Shown: piece by piece, positions 27,773 to 38,054 of the stretch
Layout of the letters: every line of letters begins with the position of its first letter
Position numbering within the stretch: position 1 is the first letter of the stretch
Source: CAIQPS01 sp963843455
GTDB lineage: Bacteria > Actinomycetota > Thermoleophilia > RBG-16-64-13
Direction: 5' to 3'
DNA: 64,000 nt
Assembly (NCBI GenBank): GCA_963843455.1
Contig: CAWJKE010000008.1
Location: 372,001 to 436,000, forward strand
The notes under the pieces: model-generated
Databases searched by the model: none
Seen by the model: the letters and a program-made list of their open reading frames with translations, nothing else
Told to the model about the DNA's origin: nothing
Translations under genes and position numbers: made by a program

Positions 27773-29407
27773 CTAGGCCAGCATCGCTGCCAGGTCTTCG
27801 TCCGCCGTGGTTATCGGCTGCAGGTTGAAGGTGTCGACGATGTACTTGGCCACGTCCGGCGTCAGGAAGGCCGGCAGCGTCGGGCCAAGACGGATGTCCT
27901 TCAGACCGAGGTAGAGCAGGGTGAGCAGGATGGCCGCGGCCTTCTGCTCGTACCAGGACAGGACCAGGGTGAGGGGCAGGTCGTTCACTCCCACCTGGAA
28001 GGCGTCGGCCAGCGCCAGGGCGACCTGGATGGCCGAGTAGGCGTCGTTGCACTGGCCCATGTCGAGGAGGCGAGGAATGCCGTCGATGGTGCCCAGGTCC
28101 ATGTCGTAGAAGCGGTAGCGGCCGCAGGCCAGGGTCAGGATGACGGTATCCTCTGGGGACTTCTCCACGAACTGCGGTGTAGTAGTTGCGGCCCGGCTTG
28201 GCGCCGTCGCAGCCGCCGACCAGGAAGAAGTGGCGGATCTTGCCGGCCTTGACCAGTTCGATGATCTTCTCGGCATGGGAGAGGACGGCGTTCCGCATGA
28301 AGCCCACGTGCACCGTCTTGCCGGGGACGTCTTCGGGGAAGCCCGGCATCTCGAGGGCCTTCTCGATGACCGCCGTGAAGTCGCGGTCCTCGAGATGGGT
28401 GACCCCCGGCCAGCCGACCGCCGACCTGGTGAAGATGTTGTCGAAGTACGAGTCCTGCGGCTCCCGGATGCAGTTGGTGGTCATCAGGATCGCGCCCGGG
28501 AACTTGGGGAACTCCTGGATCTGGTTGTGCCACGCGGTGCCCCAGTTGCCGTAGAGGTGCGGATACTGCCTTGAGGCTTGGGGTAGGCGTGGGTGGGCAG
28601 CATCTCGCCGTGGGTGTAGACCGTGATGCCTTTGCCCTCGGTCTGCTTGAGCAGCTCCTGGAGGTCGAGCAGGTCGTGCCCGGAGACCAGGATGGCCTTG
28701 CCGGCCTTGACCCCCAGCGGGACCTCGGTGGGCACCGGCGTGCCGAACGTCTCGGTGTTCGCCCGGTCGAGCAGTTCCATGGTCTTGTAGTTCATCTCGC
28801 CGCAGAGCATGGCCTTGCCCAGCCAGTCGTTCAGGTCGCCCTCGTCGTAGCGGGCGAGGTCGGCCAGCGCCTCGACGTGATACCCGTCGATGGCCTCGTC
28901 GCTGTAGCCGAGCTCGTGGGCGTGATGGGCGTAGGCGGCGACCCCCTTGAGGCCGTAGAGGACGGTGTGCTGCAAGGAGCGGACGTTCTCGTCGCTCGAC
29001 GCTTCGGCGTTGATGCCGTGCTGCCGGCCCTGCTCCGCGACGGCGGCCGAGGTATAGTCGGCGATGAACGTGGCCGGTCCCTCGGAGAAGGTCACGTCGG
29101 GCTGCTTGGCGGCCAGGGCGGACTTGATCGTCTCCCGCCGCTCGACCGTCTCCCGTACCCGGTCGGTCAAAGCCTCCGGATCGTAGTTCACGTTGGTCAG
29201 CGTGGTGAAAAGGCCCTCCTCGACAAAGGGATAGGTGTCGTCAGGCACCACGCCCGCCGCGGCGGCCTTCTCGGCGACGAGCGCCAGGCCCTTGAGGGCG
29301 TACACCAGGGCATCCTGAATGGATGCCACGTCGTCATCCTTGCCGCACACCCCTCGTACGGTGCAGGCGGTCGATTTCGACGTCTGCTCACACTGGTAGC
29401 AAAACAT
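27773..29407 (-). CDS. hcp: Hybrid cluster protein (hydroxylamine/NO reductase) (two frameshifts)
   Basis: Hcp contains a 4Fe-4S cluster and the hybrid 4Fe-2S-2O cluster, and reduces NO or hydroxylamine. The N-terminal cluster cysteines are Cys3, Cys6, Cys15 and Cys21. Downstream segments include HHAHELGYSDEAIDGY, GEMNYKTMELLD, VSGHDLLDLQELLKQ, HGEMLPTHAYP, TNCIREP and FFLVGGCDGAKPGRNYYT. A -1 shift near 28575 and a +1 shift near 28180 break it; the corrected length is about 544. ATG 29407 has TGGAGGA upstream. It is divergent from a Crp/Fnr regulator, with a TTGAC-N4-GTCAA box between them. Confidence 0.92.
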
Positions 29408-29511
29408 CAGCGTCCTCCATTTCTCGCGCAGAACGCTTCGCCATCCCCATGATGGCGAGCATCGTGCTCTTTTTTCCCGGTCAGAAGCTAACATATTCGC
29501 TTGGGCCGTCC

Positions 29512-29527
29512 CTTGACGTAAGTCAAG
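29512..29527. promoter_or_regulatory. Fnr/HcpR-type operator between hcp and its regulator
   Basis: CTTGACGTAAGTCAAG consists of perfect 6-bp arms around a 4-nt spacer, the geometry of Crp/Fnr-family sites (Fnr: TTGAT-N4-ATCAA). On the minus strand a TATGTT -10 (29495-29490) lies such that the box centre falls near -37 to -41, a class II activator position for hcp. Binding by the adjacent regulator is inference. Confidence 0.7.
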
Positions 29528-29612
29528 TGGATCGCTTCTCTACTCGGGACTCCAACGGGGGTGACAGACGGGCCAGGATCGCACACGTCCGGGTACGACT
29601 CTGCGGCAGGAA

Positions 29613-30284
29613 TTGGTCGATATCCTGCGGCAGACGAGCCTGTTCTCCGGGCTGGACGAGGCCGCCGTTCTCGAGGTCGTGGGTCGGGGCCGGCTCCGCC
29701 TGTTCGCCGGTGGCCAGATCATCTTTCTCCAGGGTGACGCCGCCCGGGGCCTTCACGTGATTGTTCACGGCCGAGTCAAGGTGTTCAAGAGCTCGCCTCA
29801 AGGGCGGGCCCAGACGCTCATGATCATGGGGCCGGGGGAGCCGATCGGGGAGGTGGCGACGCTTTCGGGTGAGAGCTATCCGGCAACAGCCGAGACTCTG
29901 GAAAGCACCGAGACGTTCTATATCCCCCGGGATGCATTCCTCGATCTGATCCGCAGCCAACCTGAGGTGGCACTCAGGCTTCTCGCCGCCCTGTCGGGGC
30001 GGCTCCGAGCCTTCGCCTCGCTCATCGAGGACTTGTCGCTCAAGGGAGTCTCGGAGCGGCTGGCCGCCTATCTGCTGTCGCTCGCCCCGGAAGGCGGGTC
30101 CCCCCAGGCCGTCGACCTCGGGATGTCCAAGAGCGAGGTTGCCGCCGCGGTCGGCACAGTCCCCGAGACTCTTTCCCGGGCTTTCCAGCAGCTCGCAAGG
30201 GCAGGCGCCGTTCAGACCAAGGGGCGCCGGGTAGTCATCAAGAACCGGGAGCTTCTCGAGCGGGTGGCTCGCGCCAAGCTATGA
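29613..30284 (+). CDS. Crp/Fnr-family regulator, HcpR-like
   Basis: The 223-aa protein has an N-terminal cyclic-nucleotide-type sensor domain (VHGRVKVFKSSPQGRAQTL, GPGEPIGEVATLSGESYPATA) and a C-terminal winged helix with MSKSEVAAAVGTVPETLSRAF as helix-turn-helix. No Fnr-type N-terminal cysteine cluster is seen, so a heme or other ligand, as proposed for HcpR, would be the sensor. TTG 29613 is the start that fits the domain. It is divergent from hcp and its stop overlaps the ATG of a metal-binding lipoprotein, so it may also control that transporter. Confidence 0.85.
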   Translation: MVDILRQTSLFSGLDEAAVLEVVGRGRLRLFAGGQIIFLQGDAARGLHVIVHGRVKVFKSSPQGRAQTLMIMGPGEPIGEVATLSGESYPATAETLESTETFYIPRDAFLDLIRSQPEVALRLLAALSGRLRAFASLIEDLSLKGVSERLAAYLLSLAPEGGSPQAVDLGMSKSEVAAAVGTVPETLSRAFQQLARAGAVQTKGRRVVIKNRELLERVARAKL

Positions 30285-31192
30285 GCGCGACTGCGATCAA
30301 GCGCGCGATCCTCGTGGCCCTGGTCTTGGCGACCGCCGCAGGCGCGACTGCTTGTGGCGCCGGCGCGGCACCGGGCTCCTCGACGTCGGCCGCCGCTTCC
30401 TCGGGGGCCACAGTCATCGCCGAGACGACCTACCTCGCCGATATCGTCCAGAACGTCGCGGGAGACAGGTTCAAGGTGGAATCATTGCTGCCTCTGGGCG
30501 CCGATCCGCACAGTTTCGACCCGACCCCTCGAGACGCGGCCAAGGTGGCCAAGGCGCGGGCCATCGTGATCAACAGCCCAGGGTTCGAACCGCCGGTGGA
30601 TCGGCTGGTCGCCGGCGCGGGAAGCCAGGACCTGGCCGTGATAGACGCGGCGAAGGGGTTGGCTGGCGAGAAGGTGGATCCCCACTTCTGGCTGGACCCC
30701 GTAGACGTGATCACTTACGTAGACAACATACGGGCGGGCCTCACGGCGGTCGACCCCGAGGGCGCCGACGAATACGCGGCGAACGCGGCCGCGTACGAAC
30801 AGAAGTTGCGCGACCTCGATTCCTGGGCAAAGTCCCGGGTCGCGACCATCCCAGCGCCGCGCAGGCTGCTGGTGACCAACCACGAGAGCTTCGGCCACTT
30901 CGCCGCTCGCTACGGATTCAAGGTGGTGGGGACGGTGTTTCCCACCACCAGCGCTGAGGGGGCCCCGTCCGCTAAGACTCTCGGGACCCTGATCGACGAT
31001 ATTCGAGCGACCGGCGCTCCGGCCATCTTTCTCGAGACGGGTAGCAATCCGGATCTTGCCGACCAGGTGGGGCGCGAGACCGGCGTCAAGGTCGTCACCG
31101 ACCTGTACACTCACTCCCTAGCCGAGAACGCTCCGACGTATCTCGACATGATGAGGTGGAACGTCGACCACATCGTGGAGGCCCTGCGGTGA
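30281..31192 (+). CDS. Zn/Mn/Fe-type ABC transporter substrate-binding lipoprotein
   Basis: The 303-aa protein has a signal peptide ending in a lipobox with Cys25 (GATAC), then a cluster A-I metal-binding fold. Ligand histidines are in ADPHSFDPTPRD, DPHFWLDPVD and TNHESFGHFAARYGF. The His-rich acidic loop of classic ZnuA is absent, so Mn2+ or Fe2+ cannot be excluded. ATG 30281 overlaps the Crp/Fnr stop. ATPase and permease genes follow with overlapping starts, completing the importer. Confidence 0.9.
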   Translation: MSATAIKRAILVALVLATAAGATACGAGAAPGSSTSAAASSGATVIAETTYLADIVQNVAGDRFKVESLLPLGADPHSFDPTPRDAAKVAKARAIVINSPGFEPPVDRLVAGAGSQDLAVIDAAKGLAGEKVDPHFWLDPVDVITYVDNIRAGLTAVDPEGADEYAANAAAYEQKLRDLDSWAKSRVATIPAPRRLLVTNHESFGHFAARYGFKVVGTVFPTTSAEGAPSAKTLGTLIDDIRATGAPAIFLETGSNPDLADQVGRETGVKVVTDLYTHSLAENAPTYLDMMRWNVDHIVEALR

Positions 31193-31974
31193 GCGGGCCC
31201 ATCGAGCTTCGCGGCGTTTCCGTCTTCTACGGCTCTCGGCCGGCCCTCGACTCCGTGTCGCTCGCTGTCGATCGGGGAGCGCAGGTTGCCATCGTCGGTC
31301 CGAACGGGGCCGGTAAGTCCACTCTCTTCAAGGCCATGGTAGGTCTGTTGCCACTTGCCGCCGGTGACATGCTCATGGGGGGCGCGCCTCTGCGGGAGCA
31401 TCGGGACATAGCGTACGTACCTCAGCGCGAGGAGGTGGATTGGCGCTTTCCCGTGGACGTCTTCGACGTCGTCGCGATGGGCCGCTACGGCCCGGGCAGA
31501 TGGCTCAAGCGGCTGTCGCGGTCCGACCGCCATATCATCCAGCGCTCGATGGAGCAGCTGGGCATCGCCGATCTTGGGCATCGCTCCATCGGCGAACTGT
31601 CCGGGGGTCAGCAGCAGCGTGTCTTCTTGGCCCGGGCGCTGGCGCAGGAGCCGCAGGTCCTGTTGCTGGACGAGCCCTTCACCGGCGTGGACGTCAGCAC
31701 ACGCGAGGCGACTCTCGACGTTCTGGCCGGACTACGGGAACACGCCGTAACCGTCCTCGTTTCCACTCACGACCTCGATCTTGCCGCGGAGCGATTCGAT
31801 CAGGTGGTGCTCCTGAGCGGGCGTTTGGTCGCCTCCGGAGGCCCGGGCGAGGTGTTCACGGAGCGGAATCTGCAGGCGGCCTTCGGGGGCCAGATGGTCG
31901 TCGTGGACGGCAGGATGATGGTGGTCGACCAGTGCTGCGGCGGAGCCGAACACGGCCGGGGGGATGGCGAGTGA
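31189..31974 (+). CDS. Metal ABC transporter ATPase
   Basis: The 261-aa ATPase has Walker A GPNGAGKST, Q-loop YVPQREEVDWRFP (the QR.E.DW.FP form is typical of Zn/Mn ATPases), signature LSGGQQQR, Walker B VLLLDEPFTGVD and the switch STHDLD. GTG 31189 overlaps the binding-protein stop by 3 nt. A Cys-Cys-rich C-terminus (VVDQCCGGAEHG) may be a metal-binding tail. It drives the permease encoded next. Confidence 0.93.
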   Translation: MSGPIELRGVSVFYGSRPALDSVSLAVDRGAQVAIVGPNGAGKSTLFKAMVGLLPLAAGDMLMGGAPLREHRDIAYVPQREEVDWRFPVDVFDVVAMGRYGPGRWLKRLSRSDRHIIQRSMEQLGIADLGHRSIGELSGGQQQRVFLARALAQEPQVLLLDEPFTGVDVSTREATLDVLAGLREHAVTVLVSTHDLDLAAERFDQVVLLSGRLVASGGPGEVFTERNLQAAFGGQMVVVDGRMMVVDQCCGGAEHGRGDGE

Positions 31975-32846
31975 TCACTTGGCTCACCGAGCCCTTCACT
32001 TTCGCTTTCATGCAGAAGGCCTTGGTCGCCTCCGTGATCGTGGGCGTGCTGTGCGCGGTCATCGGCTGCTACATAGTCCTCCGCTCCATGGCCTTTTTGG
32101 GGGATGCCCTGGCCCATGCCATCCTGCCCGGGGTGGCGGTCGCCTACCTGCTGGGGGTCAATCTCCTCGCTGGAGCGTTGGTCGCCGGCATACTGGTGGC
32201 CGTGGGCATCAGCTACGTGTCCCGGGCCGGCACCATCAAGGAAGACACGGCCATCGGGATCTTCTTCGCGGCCGCGTTGGCTTTGGGGGTTGTGCTCATC
32301 AGCACCACGCACACCTACGCGGTGGACCTGACCCACGTGCTTTTCGGCAACGTGCTCGGTGTGACTGCCCTGGATCTTTGGGTGACCGGAGCGCTGGCCC
32401 TGGCGGTGCTGGTGGCCATCGTCCTGCTGTACAAGCAGTTGCTGGTAGTTTCATTCGATCCCATTCTCGGCAAGACCCTGGGGCTTCACACCAACGCATT
32501 GCGCACAGGCCTGTTCCTCATGCTGGCCGCGACCATCGTAGTGGCGCTCCAGACGGTCGGTGTGGCACTCGTAGCCGCGATGCTGGTGACGCCCCCGGCA
32601 ACGGCGTATCTACTCACCCGCCGACTTCCGGCCATGATGGCCCTGTCGGCGTTGCTCGGCGCCATCCCCGCCGTCGTCGGGCTCTACGCGAGTTACTACC
32701 TGGGCGTGTCCACCAGCGGGGCGATGGTGCTGGTCGCCACGTTCATCTTTCTCGTGACCTTCCTGTTCGCCCCTGCCAAGGGTGTTGTGTGGCGGAGGAG
32801 GCGCGGTTCGCGCGCCTCCGAGGGCCATGCGGGCGCCAAGGGCTGA
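31971..32846 (+). CDS. Metal ABC transporter permease (ZnuB/MntB family)
   Basis: The 291-aa protein has 8-9 hydrophobic helices and the ABC-3 family features LRSMAFLGDALAHAILPGVAV and AATIVVALQTVGVALVAAMLVTPPATA. GTG 31971 overlaps the ATPase stop. A basic tail (WRRRRGSRASEGHAGAKG) ends the protein. It completes the four-gene operon (regulator, binding protein, ATPase, permease). Confidence 0.93.
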   Translation: MITWLTEPFTFAFMQKALVASVIVGVLCAVIGCYIVLRSMAFLGDALAHAILPGVAVAYLLGVNLLAGALVAGILVAVGISYVSRAGTIKEDTAIGIFFAAALALGVVLISTTHTYAVDLTHVLFGNVLGVTALDLWVTGALALAVLVAIVLLYKQLLVVSFDPILGKTLGLHTNALRTGLFLMLAATIVVALQTVGVALVAAMLVTPPATAYLLTRRLPAMMALSALLGAIPAVVGLYASYYLGVSTSGAMVLVATFIFLVTFLFAPAKGVVWRRRRGSRASEGHAGAKG

Positions 32847-32865
32847 GGGGTAAGGTCGCAAGAAC

Positions 32866-32895
32866 GGGCGGCCGGCGCTTCCGCGCCGGCCGCCC
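32866..32895. terminator. Hairpin between the metal transporter operon and the Cache receptor gene
   Basis: A perfect 13-bp stem (32866-32878 with 32883-32895) has a TTCC loop and sits between convergent stops. There is no T-run. Confidence 0.55.
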
Positions 32896-32920
32896 CCAGA
32901 GTCGCAGCGTCGTGTGGACT

Positions 32921-35866
32921 CTAGAACCCCGCTATGCCGCCCAGGAAGTCGTAGCTGATCTTCTTGCGGAGGTCGGCGGAGACCGAGAAGAGCCGCTTTA
33001 GCCTGGCCTCTTCGGCCGAGGTGAGTTCCTCGGGCGTGATGAGGTTGCTGGGCGCCTTACCTTCTTCGATCGCTATAGCCTGCCGGCGCAGCCGGATGCG
33101 CATGAGGCTCTCGTAGTCGGGATACATCTGGTCGTACGACTCACGACTGAGCACACCTCGATCGCGCAACTCGGTGAGCCGGTCCAGAGTGTTGGTGGAG
33201 TCGATGCGGTTTCGCAGGGCATAGAGGCGCGAGAAGTTGACGATGGGCATCAGCGCTTCCTTCAGACTGAGGGTCTTTGCCCCGTCACCGGAAGAGGTGG
33301 TCTGGATGTTGCCCAGAATGCTGATTGGTGGCTTGTAGAGCAGCGCGTTCTGAGCGAAATGCAGGAAGAAGAGCGGGTAGTCCTCCATCTGGTCGAACAC
33401 CCAGGCGCGCAGATCGCGGGCGAACTGCTGCTCCCCGCTGACGCAACGGAAGTCGAACAGCATGTTCAGTTCCAGGAGTTCCTGCGGATCGGCATTGTGG
33501 ATCCAGTGGGAGAACTGCTGGCGCCAGATGGACCGCGGCAGGTTCCAGCGCGGGTTCTTGGCCATGATGCCGCCTTCGCAATACGCGTATCCGGCCTCGT
33601 TGAGACTGTCGCAGACCAGGGTTCCCATCGAGAGGAAGTAGTCGGCCACTTCTTTGGAGCGGTCCGGGGCGGGGTCGTCATAGAGCAGGGCGTTGTCCTG
33701 ATCGGTCAGCAGGGTCTGTTCCTCGCGGCCCTCGCTCCCCAGCGTCAGGAAGGCGAACCGGACCGGAGGCGGCCCCAGCTTCTTGGTCGCCATCTGGATC
33801 AGTTTCTGCACCACGGCGTCGGAGACTCCGGACACTATGTGGTTGACGTATCTCGTCTCCGCGCCGGAATCGACGACGGCCCTCACCAACGCGGGCAGGC
33901 GGTCGTGAGCCTCGAGGATGTCGGGACAGGAGCGTGCCCGGCGTATCGAGTCGGTGATGATCACCGAGGAAGACTGCTGGTAACGGGCGAGATCGCGCAG
34001 ATGCACCGTACCCGCGAGCTTTCCAGCCCCATCCATGACCGCCAGGTGTTGGACGTCTCGCTCCTGCATCCGCAGCAGAGCTTCGTAGACGGGCGCGCTG
34101 ACCGATATGGAGGCCACCGGGGCGCTCATGACGGAGCGCACCGGGCTGTTCGGGTCGAGACCCACGCTCACGACCCGCTCGCGGAAGTCGTGGTCTGTGG
34201 CGATACCCACGACGGTTCCGTCCGGGCCGGTGACAAAGACGGCAGTCGTCCGGTTCTTCTTCATCAATGTCGCGGCTCGCGCCACGGTCTCGTCCATGTC
34301 TACGGAGAGAGCGGGGGTGACTGCCTGGGTGATGGGCTCGCGCAGGAAGAAGAGTGACGTCTGGAGCTGGGATATCAGGGCCTCACGTTCTTCCTCGGTC
34401 TTCCTCTGCCTCGAGATATCCTCAAAGATGCCGTCCAGGTACGCCGGCTGACCGCCATCGCCGTCGACCAAGGCCGCGAACAGCGAGACTTCCACGCGTC
34501 CGCCATCCTCGCGACGAAGACCGAGGTGGTAGTTCTGCACCGCCTTGTCTCGGGTCAGGGTGGCTACGAGCGCACTCCTCTGTTCGGGGTCGATGATCCT
34601 GTCGAGCCAGTCGGCCCCTGTGAGGTCCGCCGTGACGGGAAGCCCCAGGATGGAGCGCATTGCCGGGTTGACCTCGACCAGGCCGGCCTTGCGGCCCCAG
34701 GTGCTGCGGAAGACGCCCAGACTGAGGGCGTCGGACATCGTCCTGAATTGGTGGCGCGTCTCGTCAAGTGCCGCCTCCAGCGCCTGCTGGCTGGTCAGAC
34801 TCCTCACCAGGAATATGAACCCGAATTTGCCGGCGAGGGTGATGGGCGTCGCGGTGACGAGGGCATCGATCGTCTGGCCGTCTTTCCTCCGGAACGTGGC
34901 ATCGAAGTTGCTGGGCATGCCTTCCTGAGAACCGTCGGTCAGCAGAGCCAGCGCCCGCTCGTCGGTCCCCTCCGGAACAAACAGCCGGCTCACACTCCAT
35001 GGCGCCGAGCTCCTCATCCGTATAGCCGAGCAGGTCGAGGAGCGGTTTGTTGGAGTAGGTCGCTCTGCCTTCCAGCGTCATGAGGAGGCCTTCCGTGGCA
35101 GCCTCGACCAGCGCGCGATACTTCTCATTCGACTCGCTTGAGGCCCTTCTCGGCGACCGCCCTTCGTCTCTCGATCTTGAGACTCTGGCGTCCGCTGTAG
35201 AGCAGCAGTAGGGCGACAAGGATGGCGATGCCCAGGGAGACGTAGATCAAGTTCCGCTGTACGCTGGCGATCGCCGCGTCCACGTCGTCCAGGTAGATAC
35301 CGGTCCCGACCACCCACTGCCAGGGACTGAAGGCCTCGACGTAGGAAAGCTTGGGGACGATTCTGCGTGGGGTCGTCCTTGTATTGCCAGTAATACTCGA
35401 CGTACCCGGACCCGTCCTTCTGCACGACGTCGACCATCTCCACGAACAACTTGTTGCCGGCCTGGTCCGTGTAGTTGGTCAGATCCTGGCCGTCCAGTTC
35501 CGGCAGGTAGGGGTGCATGATCATGGTGGGGTGCATGTCGGTTATCCAGAAGTAGTCCTTACCTTCGTCTCCCCACCGGAGTTGCTCGATACTGACCTTG
35601 GCCTCTGCCTGCGCCTGTTCGCGGGTGAGGGTCCCCGCTACCTCTTCGCGGTAGTACTCATCGATGACGCTGATGGCCGACCGGGTCAGTTCCTGTGTGG
35701 TCTCCTTCTTGCCCTCGAGCATCTGATTCTCGACGGCAGGGATCAACAGAAGAAACGTGGCGAGGATGAACAGAATCACCGCCAAGACGGCGGGTAGCAC
35801 CACACGCAGGATGAAGCTACGTCTTGCGCGTGAGTTATCGTTCCTAGACGGCTCCGTGGTTTCCAA
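32921..35866 (-). CDS. Cache-PAS-PAS-CBS-CBS-nucleotidyltransferase (DUF294) receptor (three frameshifts)
   Basis: After +1 shifts near 35370, 35145 and 35010 are corrected, one gene of about 981 residues emerges. Order: a first membrane helix, an extracellular sCache_2 domain (GKDYFWITDMHPTMIMHPY, then PKLSYVEAFSPWQWVVGTG), a second helix, two PAS domains, two CBS motifs (RTTAVFVTGPDGTVVGIATD and DVQHLAVMDGAGKLAGTVHL), the nucleotidyltransferase-like core TLGSEGREEQTLLTDQDNAL, and the DUF294 C-terminal helical domain. GSEGREEQ and DQD are GlnD-like catalytic features. TTG 35866 has GAGGAGG just upstream and overlaps the PHP gene by 23 nt. DUF294-CBS proteins often neighbour acetate symporters, as here, suggesting carboxylate sensing. 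Confidence 0.85.
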
Positions 35867-36669
35867 ACCCCCTCCTCAGCTCGTGGTCTTCTGTTCCGGT
35901 GGCCGCAGAAGGCACCGGCCTCTGTTTAATCCCCAGATACTTGGTCATGTGGCCCCATTCTTCGACGGGCACATCTACACCGAGACTCGCGCCGTCGGAG
36001 TGGTCGAGGCCATGGAAGTCGCTCCCTCCGGTCGGGACCAAGTCCCGCCTCACAGCAAGAGCTAGAAGCGCGGCCCGAACGCCTTCAGGATACGACTTGT
36101 GGAACACTTCGAGTCCGTCCAGTCCTTCCGCCTGAAGGAAATCGAGGGCTTCCTCCAGCCGCTTGAAGCTTCGGAGACTCTCGAGGGGATGGGCGAGGAA
36201 GGCAACGCCCCCAGCCTCATGTATGAGGCAGATGGCCCGCTGCGTGGTAAGCGGGCCTTGCGGCCCGCCATTCATCTCCGGTGGCACGCAGGACACTTCG
36301 GGCGGTGGGGAATCTCGATACAGAGAGCGGATGCGAGCGAGCCAGTAGCGAGTCGATGAACGCCACGGCTCTCGCACGGTGCGCAGTGCGGCGAGCAGGG
36401 GCATGTTGTCGAGATCGATACCGTAGCCGAGCACGTGAAGAGGTCCGAACGGCGAGCGGCCGTCGATTTCGACCCCCGGGATATAGCCGATCCCGTGGCG
36501 CGCCAAGGCGGCCTGAAACTCGTCCTGCCCGCTTACGGTGTTGTGGTCGGTGAGGGACGCCCAGGTGACGCCGATCGTCGGCCAGCCGCCACGCGACGTG
36601 TGCGGGTGAGTGGTCGCCGTCGCTGGCCGACGAATGGCAGTGCAGGTCTATGCGGATCGTTTCAGTCAC
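35844..36669 (-). CDS. PHP-domain phosphoesterase (one frameshift)
   Basis: The protein, about 274 residues, begins with the PHP metal motif RIDLHCHSSASDGDHSP, continues (after a +1 shift near 36580) with TWASLTDHNTVSG, GVEIDG, FLAHPLES, and ends GGSDFHGLDHS. These His/Asp clusters form the trinuclear metal site of PHP phosphatases such as the 3',5'-nucleotide bisphosphatases; the actual substrate is unknown. GTG 36669 starts the conserved segment. Its 3' end overlaps the receptor gene start, so both are expressed together. Confidence 0.82.
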
Positions 36670-36884
36670 GGGAGACGGCGCCCTCTTGGTCCAGCTAAAC
36701 CGAGCCCCCACGGGCCATGCGAATCAGCGGACATTCTACAAGAATCGTTCGCGAGAGGTGGACAACCCCGCTTTGCCTCAGTATATTGTCGCGCTGCTCG
36801 GACGCGCACCCTGAGGGGGGGTAGCGGCAGCGACCGGCAGTAGTATTGCGGACCTGCATGAGCAAAGGAGAGTAGACGCGCGAG

Positions 36885-37941
36885 ATGGCCAATCCATTCA
36901 GTTCTAACGAGACAGTCACCAAGTTACTGGACACCAATGCGAACCCGGCGCCCCTGGGGCTCATGGGCTTCGGTCTCACCACCGTCCTCCTCAACCTCCA
37001 TAACGCCGGCTTCTTCGAGCTCAACGCCATGATCCTCGCCATGGGCATCTTCTATGGCGGTATGGCCCAGATCATCGCCGGGATCATGGAGTGGAGGAAG
37101 AACAACACCTTCGGTACGCTGGCCTTCACCTCGTACGGTTTCTTCTGGCTCACCCTGGCCGGCATCTGGCTCTTCCCAACGATCTTCGATGGTGCCGGTG
37201 CGGCTGCCCCCGCGAGCGAGACGGCCCTTGCCTGGTTCTTCGTCTTCTGGGGCATATTCACCGCTTATATGTTCGTCGGCACGCTCAAGTTGAATCGGGC
37301 CCTTCAAGTGGTGTTCGGCGGGCTCACCATCCTGTTCTTTCTGCTGGCCGCCCGTGATTTTGGCGGTGGCGCTACGGTGGGCAAGATCGCAGGATACGAG
37401 GGGATCCTCGTCGGGCTGGCGGCCGTCTATGCGGCAATGGCGCAGATACTCAACGAGACCTACAAACGGGTGCTTCTTCCGCTTGGACCGGTTAGTCAAT
37501 TGCCTCGAGGATTCGTGCAGGACTTCGGAGAAGAGATCGCCGACATGTGGCTTGGAGCTCTTCGTGCCAGTCCTCAGACCCCATCGTACGGCGTTGTGAG
37601 CGATGAAGAGTTGGTCACGGCCAGCGAGTTCGCCCTCACCCAGGTGGAGGAATACTTCACCGGAAAGCCGAGCGAAGTCCGACATCGGGGCCTACTTCCA
37701 CAAGCTTGGCGCGACTCGGGCCGCCCAGGGTCTGCCCCTCCCCGAGCTCGTGAGCGCCATCCTGTTGTTCAAGCGCGAGATCTGGATGTCGGCCCGCACA
37801 CACGGGGTGTGGGAGTCGGCCATGGACCTGCAGCGGGCGGTCGACTTGAACCGCGAGCTGGGCCGGTTCTTCGACCGCGCGGTCTACTACTCGACGGCTG
37901 GCTATACCGGTTATCCGCTGCGGCCGAAGGACGTGTTCTAG
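36885..37941 (+). CDS. SatP/GPR1-FUN34-YaaH carboxylate permease with C-terminal cytoplasmic domain (one frameshift)
   Basis: Residues 1-200 form a six-helix acetate/succinate channel: NPAPLGLMGFGLTTVLLNLHNAG is the family signature, and GGMAQIIAGIMEW and YGFFWLTLAG also fit. About 150 further residues follow with no stop, including FALTQVEEYFTGKPSEV and, after a +1 shift near 37677, LPELVSAILLFKREIWMSAR and ELGRFFDRAVYYSTAG. This helical tail resembles the sensor-like helical domains of RsbR-type or kinase N-termini. It is not part of usual SatP. ATG 36885 has AAAGGAG at 14 nt. It is convergent with the SSS symporter gene. Confidence 0.82.
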
Positions 37942-37990
37942 AGGCAACGCAAGGGGCTGGACGTACGGCGGGAAGTCGTCACAGCAAGAG

Positions 37991-38027
37991 AAAAGCCGCC
38001 GGATGCGGGTCGCATCCGGCGGCTTTT
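37991..38027. terminator. Strong bidirectional intrinsic terminator
   Basis: A perfect 17-bp stem (37991-38007 with 38011-38027) has a GGT loop, flanked by A4 on one side and T5 on the other, so it can work in both directions between the convergent permease and symporter genes. Confidence 0.9.
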
Positions 38028-38054
38028 TCGTCCGCCCGTGTGGTTGCGCCCGAC

